Shown here: positions 1 through 5,211 of the stretch, piece by piece
How the letters are laid out: the number at the start of each line of letters is the position of its first letter
Numbering within the stretch: the first letter of the stretch is position 1
Source: Candidatus Pacearchaeota archaeon
Lineage (GTDB): Archaea; Nanobdellota; Nanobdellia; Pacearchaeales; UBA284
Assembly (NCBI GenBank): GCA_023511755.1
Contig: JAIMAW010000033.1
Coordinates: 1-5,246, forward strand
Length of the DNA stretch: 5,246 nucleotides
Direction of reading: 5' to 3'
Made by a program: the position numbers and the translations under genes
The notes under the pieces: model-generated
Told to the model about the DNA's origin: nothing
What the model saw: only the letters and a program-made list of their open reading frames with translations
Databases searched by the model: none

Positions 1-5
1 CAAAA

Positions 6-293
6 ATGGAGGACTATCTGTATATAGAGGATGTTGAAGGTATCAAAAATAAAGTAGAGGCGGCCTTACATTCTATAAGGTATTTCTATGGGGGTAAAGA
101 TGCGCTATTTGATGTCACCAACTACACTTTTGGTGATCTCTCGGTTGATTTTGTTGAGAGCCGAGCCAGAATAGGGGCTAGAGCTACGGAAGCTAAGCTG
201 ATTATCTCTTCAGATGATGAGGCTAGATGCAAGACTGGCCTGTCGGAATTAGTAGAAAGTTTGCACTTGCAAAATATCAGAATAATTCAATAA
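6..293 (+). CDS. Small hypothetical protein, possibly N-terminally incomplete
   Basis: This 95-residue reading frame starts at the first ATG in the window and ends with TAA. Only five bases lie upstream and they contain no in-frame stop, so the true start may lie outside the window and the promoter cannot be judged. I do not recognise the family. The product is mildly acidic, has no transmembrane segment or signal peptide, and has no Cys/His metal cluster. It looks like a compact alpha/beta fold: a helical start (residues about 8-25), a central strand-rich part (about 35-55), then a strand, a helix and a final strand (about 62-95). A segment reading SSDDEARCKTGLSELVESL (68-86) looks like an amphipathic helix. 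It lies 73 bases before the Nudix gene on the same strand, so co-transcription is possible but unproven. That it is coding is fairly likely; its function is unknown. Confidence 0.6.
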   Translation: MEDYLYIEDVEGIKNKVEAALHSIRYFYGGKDALFDVTNYTFGDLSVDFVESRARIGARATEAKLIISSDDEARCKTGLSELVESLHLQNIRIIQ

Positions 294-334
294 AAGACCT
301 CTTTGGAAAACCAGTAGAAACATAGATGGGTCAG

Positions 335-347
335 CACATAAATCAGG
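335..347 (+). promoter_or_regulatory. Weak TATA-like element before the first Nudix gene
   Basis: The A/T core ATAAAT (338-343) is centred about 26 bases before the ATG at 367. That is the spacing expected for an archaeal TATA box driving a leaderless transcript. The match is poor and no clear BRE precedes it. The support comes mainly from the spacing, which matches the better promoters elsewhere in this window. Confidence 0.25.
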
Positions 348-366
348 GAATCAAAAGAGAATAAAA

Positions 367-762
367 ATGAAGGTGAAGGATGTGGCACTTACGTTGATAG
401 AACATAGCGATTCTGTATTTCTTCTCAAGAGGAAGTATGGCCCTTTCAGAGGCTACTGGGCTTTTCCAGGCGGCGTGAGGGAGAAAGGAGAAGATATAAA
501 AGAATGTGCATTGAGAGAGACCAAAGAGGAAACCGGGCTCGAGGTCCAAATTATTGACCAGCTCGACGTTTTTTCACACTACGACAAAAAAAGTAATCTG
601 CTTTTCAAAGTGCATATATTCACATGCGCTTCTTCCGAATCCACAGATTACCATCTTAATGGTGAATCCTCTGATGGGGGGTGGTTTAATCGCGAGATGA
701 TTGCGAAGCGCAAACTTAAATTAATTCCCCAGCTTGTAAAATACCTCGCCTATAATCCTTAA
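367..762 (+). CDS. Nudix hydrolase (ADP-ribose pyrophosphatase / MutT-like)
   Basis: This 131-residue Nudix enzyme should hydrolyse a nucleoside diphosphate linked to another group, using Mg2+ or Mn2+. The Nudix box is complete at residues 36-58: G36, E42, then R50-E51-T-K-E54-E55-T-G57-L58. The catalytic and metal-binding glutamates are therefore all present. The preceding GYWAFPGG (29-36) is the usual entry strand and loop. The length is normal for a single-domain Nudix protein. The general pattern recalls small archaeal ADP-ribose pyrophosphatases, but Nudix substrates cannot be read reliably from the box, and a MutT-like role on damaged nucleotides is equally possible. There is no Shine-Dalgarno site before the ATG (AGAGAATAAAA precedes it). 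The stop is one base from the rfcL start, so the two genes probably share a transcript. Confidence 0.88.
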   Translation: MKVKDVALTLIEHSDSVFLLKRKYGPFRGYWAFPGGVREKGEDIKECALRETKEETGLEVQIIDQLDVFSHYDKKSNLLFKVHIFTCASSESTDYHLNGESSDGGWFNREMIAKRKLKLIPQLVKYLAYNP

Positions 763-763
763 A

Positions 764-1921
764 ATGTCGATGCCAGCGATAAAGCCATGGCCAGAGAAAT
801 ACCGGCCCAGGAAATTGAGAGAAGTAGTTGGCCATCTCGAGGCAAAGAAGAAGATATTTGATTTTTTCAATAACTTTTCCAAGCACAATCAGAATAAAAA
901 AGCTTTGATGCTATATGGTCCTGCAGGAGTAGGCAAGACAGCTATAGTCTACGCCCTCGCTTATGACTATGGCTACGAGATCATCGAGTTAAACGCCTCT
1001 GTCTTGAGAAACAAGCAGAATGTTCAAGAGATCGTTGGCCAAGCACTGAAACAGAAAAGCTTTTTCAGCAAGGGCAAGATAATTTTGATTGATGAAGTAG
1101 ATGGCCTAACAAGCGACCGCGACAGAGGAGGCATACAAGAACTTTTGAGGCTGATATCAGATACAAGATGGCCCATAGTGCTTGTGGCAAATGATGCATG
1201 GCAAGCCAAGCTTAGACCGCTAAGAGCTAAAACACATCTCGTCGAATTAAAAGCCCTGAGCAAAGAGAGTGTTTTCTTCTTGTTACAACAAATAGCAAAA
1301 AAAGAGAGGCTGGATATATCAGAAGAGGCTCTATGGGCTTTGGCATCCCTCTCAAGGGGAGATGCGAGAGCGGCCATAACTGATTTACAATCGCTCGCGG
1401 CCATATGTAAGAAGATCAATAAAGAAGATGTTGGCACTCTATGTACGAGAGAGAAAGACGAGAATATTTTCAACGCCTTGAGGCAGGTTTTCAAGACAAA
1501 GAATTATACTCTTGGAGCTTTCGACAATGTCCAGAATATAGATATCGACGAAGTGTTCTTGTGGCTCGATGAAAATCTGCCCATGGAATACCACGGAACA
1601 GAACTCGCGAAAGCATACGATGCATTGAGCAAAGCAGATGTATTCAGGGGTCGCATCCGCAGATGGCAACATTGGAGATTTCTTGTTTACATCACAGCCT
1701 TGCTTACAGAGGGCGTAGCCCACTCCAAAAAGCATACACGCCAGGGGTTTACATCCTATAAACCCCCTTCTAGGATGCTTAAAATTTGGATGGCAAAACA
1801 AAAACTGGCAAGGAGGAGAGAGCTAGCAGATAAATTAGCCAAGGTAACACACGCTTCAAAAAAAAGAGCTTACCAAGAACTTCCTTTCTTGGAAATTGCT
1901 TTGAAGAATTCTATACAATAA
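764..1921 (+). CDS. rfcL: Replication factor C large subunit (clamp loader), short form without PCNA-binding tail
   Basis: This is the large subunit of the archaeal clamp loader, an AAA+ ATPase that with RFC small subunits opens PCNA and loads it on primed DNA. Visible motifs are the N-terminal EKYRP (11-15), Walker A GPAGVGKT (52-59), Walker B ending DEVD (110-113), sensor 1 around N143 (VLVAND), and sensor 2 SRGDARAAITDLQ (197-209). The SRC arginine-finger motif of small subunits is replaced by AKTH (155-158), which together with DEVD marks the large subunit. The usual ELNASD is ELNASV here (75-80). The protein is 385 residues, whereas characterised archaeal RfcL proteins are nearer 480. 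It ends just after the collar domain (QELPFLEIALKNSIQ) with no charged linker or PIP box. Met1 was chosen because it lies one base after the Nudix stop; Met3 at 770 is an alternative. The stop directly abuts the convergent gene at 1922. Confidence 0.93.
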   Translation: MSMPAIKPWPEKYRPRKLREVVGHLEAKKKIFDFFNNFSKHNQNKKALMLYGPAGVGKTAIVYALAYDYGYEIIELNASVLRNKQNVQEIVGQALKQKSFFSKGKIILIDEVDGLTSDRDRGGIQELLRLISDTRWPIVLVANDAWQAKLRPLRAKTHLVELKALSKESVFFLLQQIAKKERLDISEEALWALASLSRGDARAAITDLQSLAAICKKINKEDVGTLCTREKDENIFNALRQVFKTKNYTLGAFDNVQNIDIDEVFLWLDENLPMEYHGTELAKAYDALSKADVFRGRIRRWQHWRFLVYITALLTEGVAHSKKHTRQGFTSYKPPSRMLKIWMAKQKLARRRELADKLAKVTHASKKRAYQELPFLEIALKNSIQ

Positions 1922-2194
1922 TTAAACCAAGAAAATTTTAACTAGGGCGATAATTATAATTATTAAGACTATCGCTCCGAGGATGAACGGCCATGCTGGT
2001 GCTTGTTTTGCCACCGGGATTTCAGCCTGTTTTACCTCCACAACTTCTGGCTTTGGCTCAACTTTAGGCTGCGCAGGCTTCTCAATTTCCTTTATCTTAA
2101 ATCCGCACCTGCCACAAACCTGTTTAAGAGTAGAACCTAAATCAAATACTTTTAATTCAAGAGTACGTCCGCACCAAGGACAATTTTGTGGCAT
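1922..2194 (-). CDS. Zinc-ribbon protein with C-terminal membrane anchor
   Basis: This 90-residue protein has three parts. The first is a zinc ribbon with CPWC (5-8) and CGRC (27-30), a four-cysteine site likely to hold one zinc ion. The second is a Pro/Lys/Glu/Val-rich linker (about 39-66) with repeated PK.E and VE steps, probably disordered. The third is a single strongly hydrophobic helix (about 68-89, rich in Ile) at the extreme C-terminus. This is the layout of a tail-anchored protein with its zinc ribbon in the cytoplasm. No enzyme motif is present and the family is not identified. It lies downstream of the htpX-like gene on the same strand, 102 bases away, with its own good TATA box. 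Its stop is adjacent to the rfcL stop on the other strand. A role beside the membrane protease is a guess from position only. Confidence 0.8.
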   Translation of the reverse strand: MPQNCPWCGRTLELKVFDLGSTLKQVCGRCGFKIKEIEKPAQPKVEPKPEVVEVKQAEIPVAKQAPAWPFILGAIVLIIIIIALVKIFLV

Positions 2195-2216
2195 GTTTTG
2201 TTCAAATATCCTTTGT

Positions 2217-2232
2217 ATTTAAATCTTTTGTC
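2217..2232 (-). promoter_or_regulatory. BRE/TATA promoter of the zinc-ribbon gene, leaderless
   Basis: On the minus strand the sequence reads GACAAAAG then ATTTAAAT: a purine-rich BRE followed by a strong archaeal TATA box (2217-2224). The TATA centre (2220.5) is 26.5 bases from the A of the ATG at 2194, which places transcription initiation at or next to the start codon. No Shine-Dalgarno site is present, which fits a leaderless mRNA. Confidence 0.65.
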
Positions 2233-2272
2233 ATTTCATTTATTGTTTTTTATAATATATTTTTCACTGCTA
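2225..2272 (+). terminator. T-rich tract, possible archaeal terminator for rightward transcription
   Basis: The plus strand holds several T runs here (TTTT, TTT and TTTTTT, then TTTTT near 2267). Archaeal termination commonly uses T tracts without a hairpin, so rightward transcripts from rfcL could end here after running antisense through the zinc-ribbon gene. The AT-rich spacer before an htpX stop codon could look like this by chance. Confidence 0.25.
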
Positions 2273-2296
2273 ATTACTTCTTCTTGCAGGATCTGC

Positions 2297-3124
2297 TTAA
2301 ATTTTAATAGCTCTCAGCCTTTTAACTCTCTCTTCTACCGGGGGGTGAGTACTGAAAAGAGTTGCGATGCCCCCCGCACTCAAGGGATTGACAATAAAGA
2401 GATGTGCTGTAGTCTCCGCCCCGCCCCCCAACTTAGTACTTTTATGTAATTTTAACAGGGCTTGTGCAAGAGGCTCTCCATCTTTGATAAGTCTAGCGCC
2501 AGATTCATCTGCCAGGTACTCTCGGCTGCGACTTATGGCCATCTGAATAAGCATCGCGGCTATAGGAGCGAGTATCGCGATGAAAAGCAAGCCAAGTATA
2601 CTGCCTCTGCTGTCCCTATCACTAATGCTAAAAGCACTAAATCTTGCCATATTTGCCATAAACATAATAACTCCAGCAAGAATTGCCGCAATTGTCATGA
2701 CTAAAATATCTCTGTTCTTGATATGGCTTATCTCATGTGCTATAACTCCTTTTAATTCATCCCTATTGAGCGAGTGTAGTATGCCTTCTGTCACAGCAAC
2801 AGCTGCATTTTTTGGATTCCTACCTGTTGCAAAGGCATTCTGGATCTGCAAAGGCACAATATATATCTTGGGCTTTGGGATCCCGGCTTCTTTCGCGACA
2901 GATCCAACAATTTCATGAAGCCACGGATTCTCGTGCTTACTGACTTGCCGCGCTCTGTACATCATTAAAATAATCCGATCGCTCCACCAGTAAGTCACAA
3001 AATTAAGAACGAGCATTACTGCCAAAGCTACAATTAGCCCTGTCCTGCCGAAAAGTGAACCTATAAAAACGACTAGGGCAGTGAGCAGTAACAGCAATAA
3101 AAATGTCTTAAGTCTGTTGTCCAT
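2297..3124 (-). CDS. htpX: HtpX-like M48 family membrane zinc metalloprotease
   Basis: This 275-residue integral membrane peptidase resembles HtpX, which degrades damaged or misfolded membrane proteins with the active site facing the cytoplasm. Two hydrophobic helices open the protein (about 8-25 and 29-47). The zinc site HEISH is at 130-134 (H130 and H134 ligands, E131 catalytic), within GVIAHEISHIKNRD. Two further hydrophobic stretches follow (about 141-160 and 176-197). The third ligand is probably E202 in SREYLADESGA (200-210), the E...D motif of the family. A typical C-terminal STHPPVEERVKRLRAI closes it. Length and motif order match a complete HtpX. The ATG at 3124 is supported by a TATA element centred 26 bases upstream. 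It is divergent from the ligase gene and upstream of the zinc-ribbon gene on the same strand. Confidence 0.93.
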   Translation of the reverse strand: MDNRLKTFLLLLLLTALVVFIGSLFGRTGLIVALAVMLVLNFVTYWWSDRIILMMYRARQVSKHENPWLHEIVGSVAKEAGIPKPKIYIVPLQIQNAFATGRNPKNAAVAVTEGILHSLNRDELKGVIAHEISHIKNRDILVMTIAAILAGVIMFMANMARFSAFSISDRDSRGSILGLLFIAILAPIAAMLIQMAISRSREYLADESGARLIKDGEPLAQALLKLHKSTKLGGGAETTAHLFIVNPLSAGGIATLFSTHPPVEERVKRLRAIKI

Positions 3125-3137
3125 TAAAAAACAAATA

Positions 3138-3162
3138 GAACAAGGTTTTTAAAATTTTGTTC
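3138..3162. promoter_or_regulatory. Near-palindromic bidirectional BRE-TATA-BRE promoter
   Basis: The element serves both htpX (minus) and the ligase gene (plus). Its arms are GAACAA (3138-3143) and TTGTTC (3157-3162) around an A/T core, TTTTTAAAA (3146-3154). Around the centre at 3150, 10 of 12 base pairs are symmetric; the exceptions are 3144/3156 and 3145/3155. The centre lies 26 bases before the ligase ATG (3176) and 26 bases before the htpX ATG (3124). Each direction therefore has a purine-rich BRE-like arm, a TATA core and a start codon at the expected initiation point, which implies two leaderless transcripts. No Shine-Dalgarno site precedes either gene. Confidence 0.65.
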
Positions 3163-3175
3163 CTTCTATCCTGTC

Positions 3176-4147
3176 ATGCTTGGAAATCGCTATAAATTTA
3201 TGCTGCCTAGGCAAGGAGATATTGCGATTTTTGAGCGTGGAAGCCTTGCAGGTTTAGTCTTCGAGCCGAAATTCGATGGGGTTCGCGTTTTGCTCTACAA
3301 GGATGGCAATGACATTGAGCTTATAAACCAAAAAGGCAAGGATATAGTCTACAGATACCCGGAACTTTTGTATGTTATCAGCAACATCAATGCGAAAAAT
3401 TGTGTGCTTGATGCCGGGCTCGTAGTTCTCGGCAAGGGAGACAGGCCAGATCCCTTAAAACTACAGCAACGCGAACAACTTGACAGCAAGGAAATAATTG
3501 ATGCTGGGAGCAGGACAATGCCATCCACTCTTTTTGTTTTTGATATCCTCGAGAAAGAAGGCGTCTCGCTTGTAGAGAAGCCATTGGCTGAAAGAAAGAG
3601 GATTCTTGCAGAGGTCATAACTGATTGCCCTCTCATCACTCGAGTTTTCTGCACGAGCCAAGGCAGAGAGCTCTGGAAAAAAATACAGGAGCAAGAAATT
3701 GAGGGCCTAATCGCAAAGGAACTCAGCAGCAAGTATGAGCAAGGCAAAAGGAGCTGGGCATGGTTGAAAATAAATCACTTCAATACAATAAATGCGATAG
3801 TTTTCGGATTTGTGAAAGACCAAAACAGGCGGGCTTTTAGTAAATTAATTCTTGGCGTCTATGTTCCCGACAAAGCCGAGCCCATTTACCTGGGGGCGGT
3901 AAGCGAGAGTTTCGACGCACAGACAACAAGAAATCTAAGAAAACTTCTCGGACAATTAAAAACGAATGAATCCTTTTTGCCTGAGAACGAAAGGGCAAAG
4001 ATTGCTGGCAAGGTTACATGGCTCAAGCCAGAGCTAATTGCCAAAATAAGGTTTCTTGAGATGACCAGAGAAAAGGGGCTAAAGGAACCAAGACTTATCA
4101 GGCTCAGGTTCGACAAAAATCCTGAGGATTGTGTGCTTTGGCATTAA
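3176..4147 (+). CDS. ATP-dependent DNA ligase, LigD-like ligase domain, with atypical active-site motifs
   Basis: This 323-residue protein has the nucleotidyltransferase plus OB-fold layout of stand-alone LigD-type ligases, which seal nicks through a lysyl-AMP intermediate. Motif I is KFDGVR (32-37; K32 would carry AMP). Motif III is FDIL (122-125), followed by PLAERKRIL (136-144). Motif IV is EGLIAK (176-181). A family-typical SKYEQGKRSWAWLK stretch lies at 185-198. The OB domain ends in RLRFDKNPEDC (309-319, motif VI). Three positions differ from what I know of the family. The Arg of the SRNG/NRRG motif is Q52 (INQKG), LDGE is LDAG (78-81), and the second Lys of KxK motif V is N200 (WLKIN). 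The reading frame is otherwise intact and full length. No Ku, primase-polymerase or phosphoesterase gene of an end-joining set is visible. Membership in the ligase family is secure; catalytic activity is not. Confidence 0.9.
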   Translation: MLGNRYKFMLPRQGDIAIFERGSLAGLVFEPKFDGVRVLLYKDGNDIELINQKGKDIVYRYPELLYVISNINAKNCVLDAGLVVLGKGDRPDPLKLQQREQLDSKEIIDAGSRTMPSTLFVFDILEKEGVSLVEKPLAERKRILAEVITDCPLITRVFCTSQGRELWKKIQEQEIEGLIAKELSSKYEQGKRSWAWLKINHFNTINAIVFGFVKDQNRRAFSKLILGVYVPDKAEPIYLGAVSESFDAQTTRNLRKLLGQLKTNESFLPENERAKIAGKVTWLKPELIAKIRFLEMTREKGLKEPRLIRLRFDKNPEDCVLWH

Positions 4148-4318
4148 TTTACCTTAAAAATTTTGCATACAATACCCTATCCATGCTCTTTCACGTTTCT
4201 GTGGGCTTTATTATCAAGGCTATCGCCCGAAACAGTGATCGCAATAAATTTCTTTATTCTTTCTTAATGTCTCAAGCCCCTAACCGGCTCCTTCCATTAT
4301 TATAGCGCACTTGTGTCC

Positions 4319-4339
4319 TGATAAGACATTATCTTATCA
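4319..4339. repeat. Perfect 8-bp inverted repeat, possible operator
   Basis: TGATAAGA (4319-4326) and TCTTATCA (4332-4339) form a perfect inverted repeat around the five-base centre CATTA. It lies about 40-60 bases before the predicted BRE/TATA element of the Ap4A hydrolase gene. That placement suits an activator site or operator for a dimeric regulator. A run of T/A-rich sequence follows, so part of a terminator for the ligase transcript is an alternative. One 8-bp repeat in about 5 kb could arise by chance. Confidence 0.35.
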
Positions 4340-4368
4340 CTTTAATTTAATATTTTTACTTTCATCAC

Positions 4369-4385
4369 GAGAAATCTTTTAAACC
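4369..4385 (+). promoter_or_regulatory. BRE/TATA promoter of the second Nudix gene
   Basis: GAGAAAT followed by CTTTTAAA (core TTTAAA at 4378-4383) is a good archaeal BRE/TATA pair. Initiation would fall near 4406, leaving a short leader of about 19 bases before the ATG at 4425, with no Shine-Dalgarno site in it. A poorer T-rich alternative near 4391-4400 would make the mRNA leaderless instead. Confidence 0.5.
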
Positions 4386-4424
4386 CCTTTTTCTTTTTTA
4401 CACTATCTTGTTAATATATTCAAA

Positions 4425-4886
4425 ATGCAAGAAAAAAGAAGATTGGGGCCAAGGAGAAAATCAAAATATGGGCTGAGTTGCGGCGTCGTTATTTTCAACA
4501 TCAATAAGAAAAGACCAGAGTACTTGCTTGTGAAGTATCCTACGTACTGGGGTTTTGTGAGGGGGAAAGTAGAGCCAGGCGAGACAGAGGAATTAACAGC
4601 ATTTCGCGAGGCTTTGGAAGAAGCGGGCCTTAGAGACTTAATGTTCGTTCCAGGATTCAGGGAAACTGCGAGCTATTTCTTTAAGCGCAATAATGAAATA
4701 ATCAGAAAGGACGATGTTTACTTGCTTGCCAAGGCAGGTACTTGGAATGTTAAAATAAGTCACGAGCACGAGGATATTAGGTGGTGTAGTTATGAACAAG
4801 CTTTATCCTTACTAAAACACAAAGCGACGCGTGATATTTTGAACAAGGCACATTTTATGATTCAAACTCATATGAAAATATGGTAA
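4425..4886 (+). CDS. Nudix hydrolase, asymmetrical bis(5'-nucleosyl)-tetraphosphatase (Ap4A hydrolase) type
   Basis: This 153-residue enzyme is likely to cleave diadenosine tetraphosphate to ATP and AMP, which clears a stress-linked dinucleotide made by aminoacyl-tRNA synthetases. The Nudix box is complete at 47-69: G47, E53, then R61-E62-A-L-E65-E66-A-G68-L69. Features shared with the NUDT2/Ap4A group are SCGVVIF (18-24), YWGFVRGKVEPGE (41-53), GFRETASYFF (77-86; Y84 is a candidate adenine-stacking residue) and SHEHEDIRW (112-120). About 15 basic residues precede the domain, somewhat more than usual; no better in-frame start is obvious. A promoter with a short leader lies upstream. The next gene begins four bases after the stop, so an operon to the right is likely. 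Confidence 0.88.
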   Translation: MQEKRRLGPRRKSKYGLSCGVVIFNINKKRPEYLLVKYPTYWGFVRGKVEPGETEELTAFREALEEAGLRDLMFVPGFRETASYFFKRNNEIIRKDDVYLLAKAGTWNVKISHEHEDIRWCSYEQALSLLKHKATRDILNKAHFMIQTHMKIW

Positions 4887-4890
4887 AAAA

Positions 4891-5192
4891 ATGAAAGAGA
4901 AATCTAGAGAAAAGTTGCTTGAAGAAAAATATACAAGGGCCTAAGGAGGGCTATTTACACAATTATAGACGAAGAAGCTGAAAGGTTTAATATTTGTAAA
5001 GATTATGTTTGGCTTAAATTATTCTCTTCTAGCAATTATACTGTTGTTCTCAAAATTGTAAAAAATAAAAAGCCAATTCAACACGAAAAATTCTTGGAAA
5101 CCATAGGGTATAGGCTATATCGGGAATTAAGCATACATACTATTTTTGACAAGATTATTAACAAAGGAAAATATCAAAAATTACATTACTGA
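4891..5192 (+). pseudogene. Hypothetical gene of about 100 codons interrupted by a one-base frameshift
   Basis: From the ATG at 4891, four bases after the Nudix stop, the first frame gives only MKEKSREKLLEEKYTRA and stops at TAA (4942-4944). The -1 frame is open from 4923 to a TGA at 5190-5192. Read from 4941 it gives 83 codons of well-mixed protein sequence beginning LRRAIYTIIDEEAERF, with YVWLKLF and a KFLETIGYRLYRELSIHTIF helix-like stretch. That frame has no ATG or GTG start before its conserved-looking part. Joining the two frames near 4938-4942 would give one protein of about 100 residues, so a single lost base (for example one C in GGGCCTAA) is the simplest explanation. No standard slippery heptamer is visible. 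A sequencing or assembly error is an alternative to true decay. The family is not recognised; it appears soluble and mixed-charge. Confidence 0.55.
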
Positions 5193-5211
5193 ATGTACTA
5201 CAAAAGGGGCA

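Larger units (their letters stand above)
4148..4424. other. Non-coding interval between the ligase and second Nudix genes
   Basis: This 277-base interval contains no convincing reading frame on either strand. Its left half includes C-rich and G-poor stretches and weak self-complementary pieces (for example GGC-TATC-GCC near 4218-4227). Its right half is AT-rich and holds an inverted repeat and the probable promoter of the following gene. It is longer than the other spacers, so a small RNA is possible, but I found no convincing tRNA fold or C/D box pair. Confidence 0.4.

Noticed and set aside
1744..1766. Inverted repeat GGGGTTTA-N7-TAAACCCC inside rfcL as a hairpin or terminator
   Set aside because: It lies inside a conserved coding stretch and is not followed by a T tract. 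One 8-bp repeat of this kind is expected by chance in about 5 kb.
1024..1801. Two long minus-strand open frames (1024-1494 and 1439-1801) opposite rfcL
   Set aside because: They are antisense shadows of a well-conserved gene, with low-complexity Ser/Leu/Cys-rich translations and no recognisable motifs.
3176..4147. Part of a complete bacterial-type end-joining cluster (Ku, LigD polymerase, phosphoesterase)
   Set aside because: None of these partner genes is present in the window; the neighbours are htpX and a Nudix gene.
4235..4321. Possible C/D box small RNA (GTGATCG as C box, CTGA as D box)
   Set aside because: The C box has two mismatches to RTGATGA, no terminal stem pairs the ends, and no clear C'/D' pair is present.
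4936..4944. Programmed -1 frameshifting at AGG-GCC-TAA
   Set aside because: There is no X-XXY-YYZ slippery heptamer; re-pairing of the tRNAs in the -1 frame would mismatch. A lost base is simpler.
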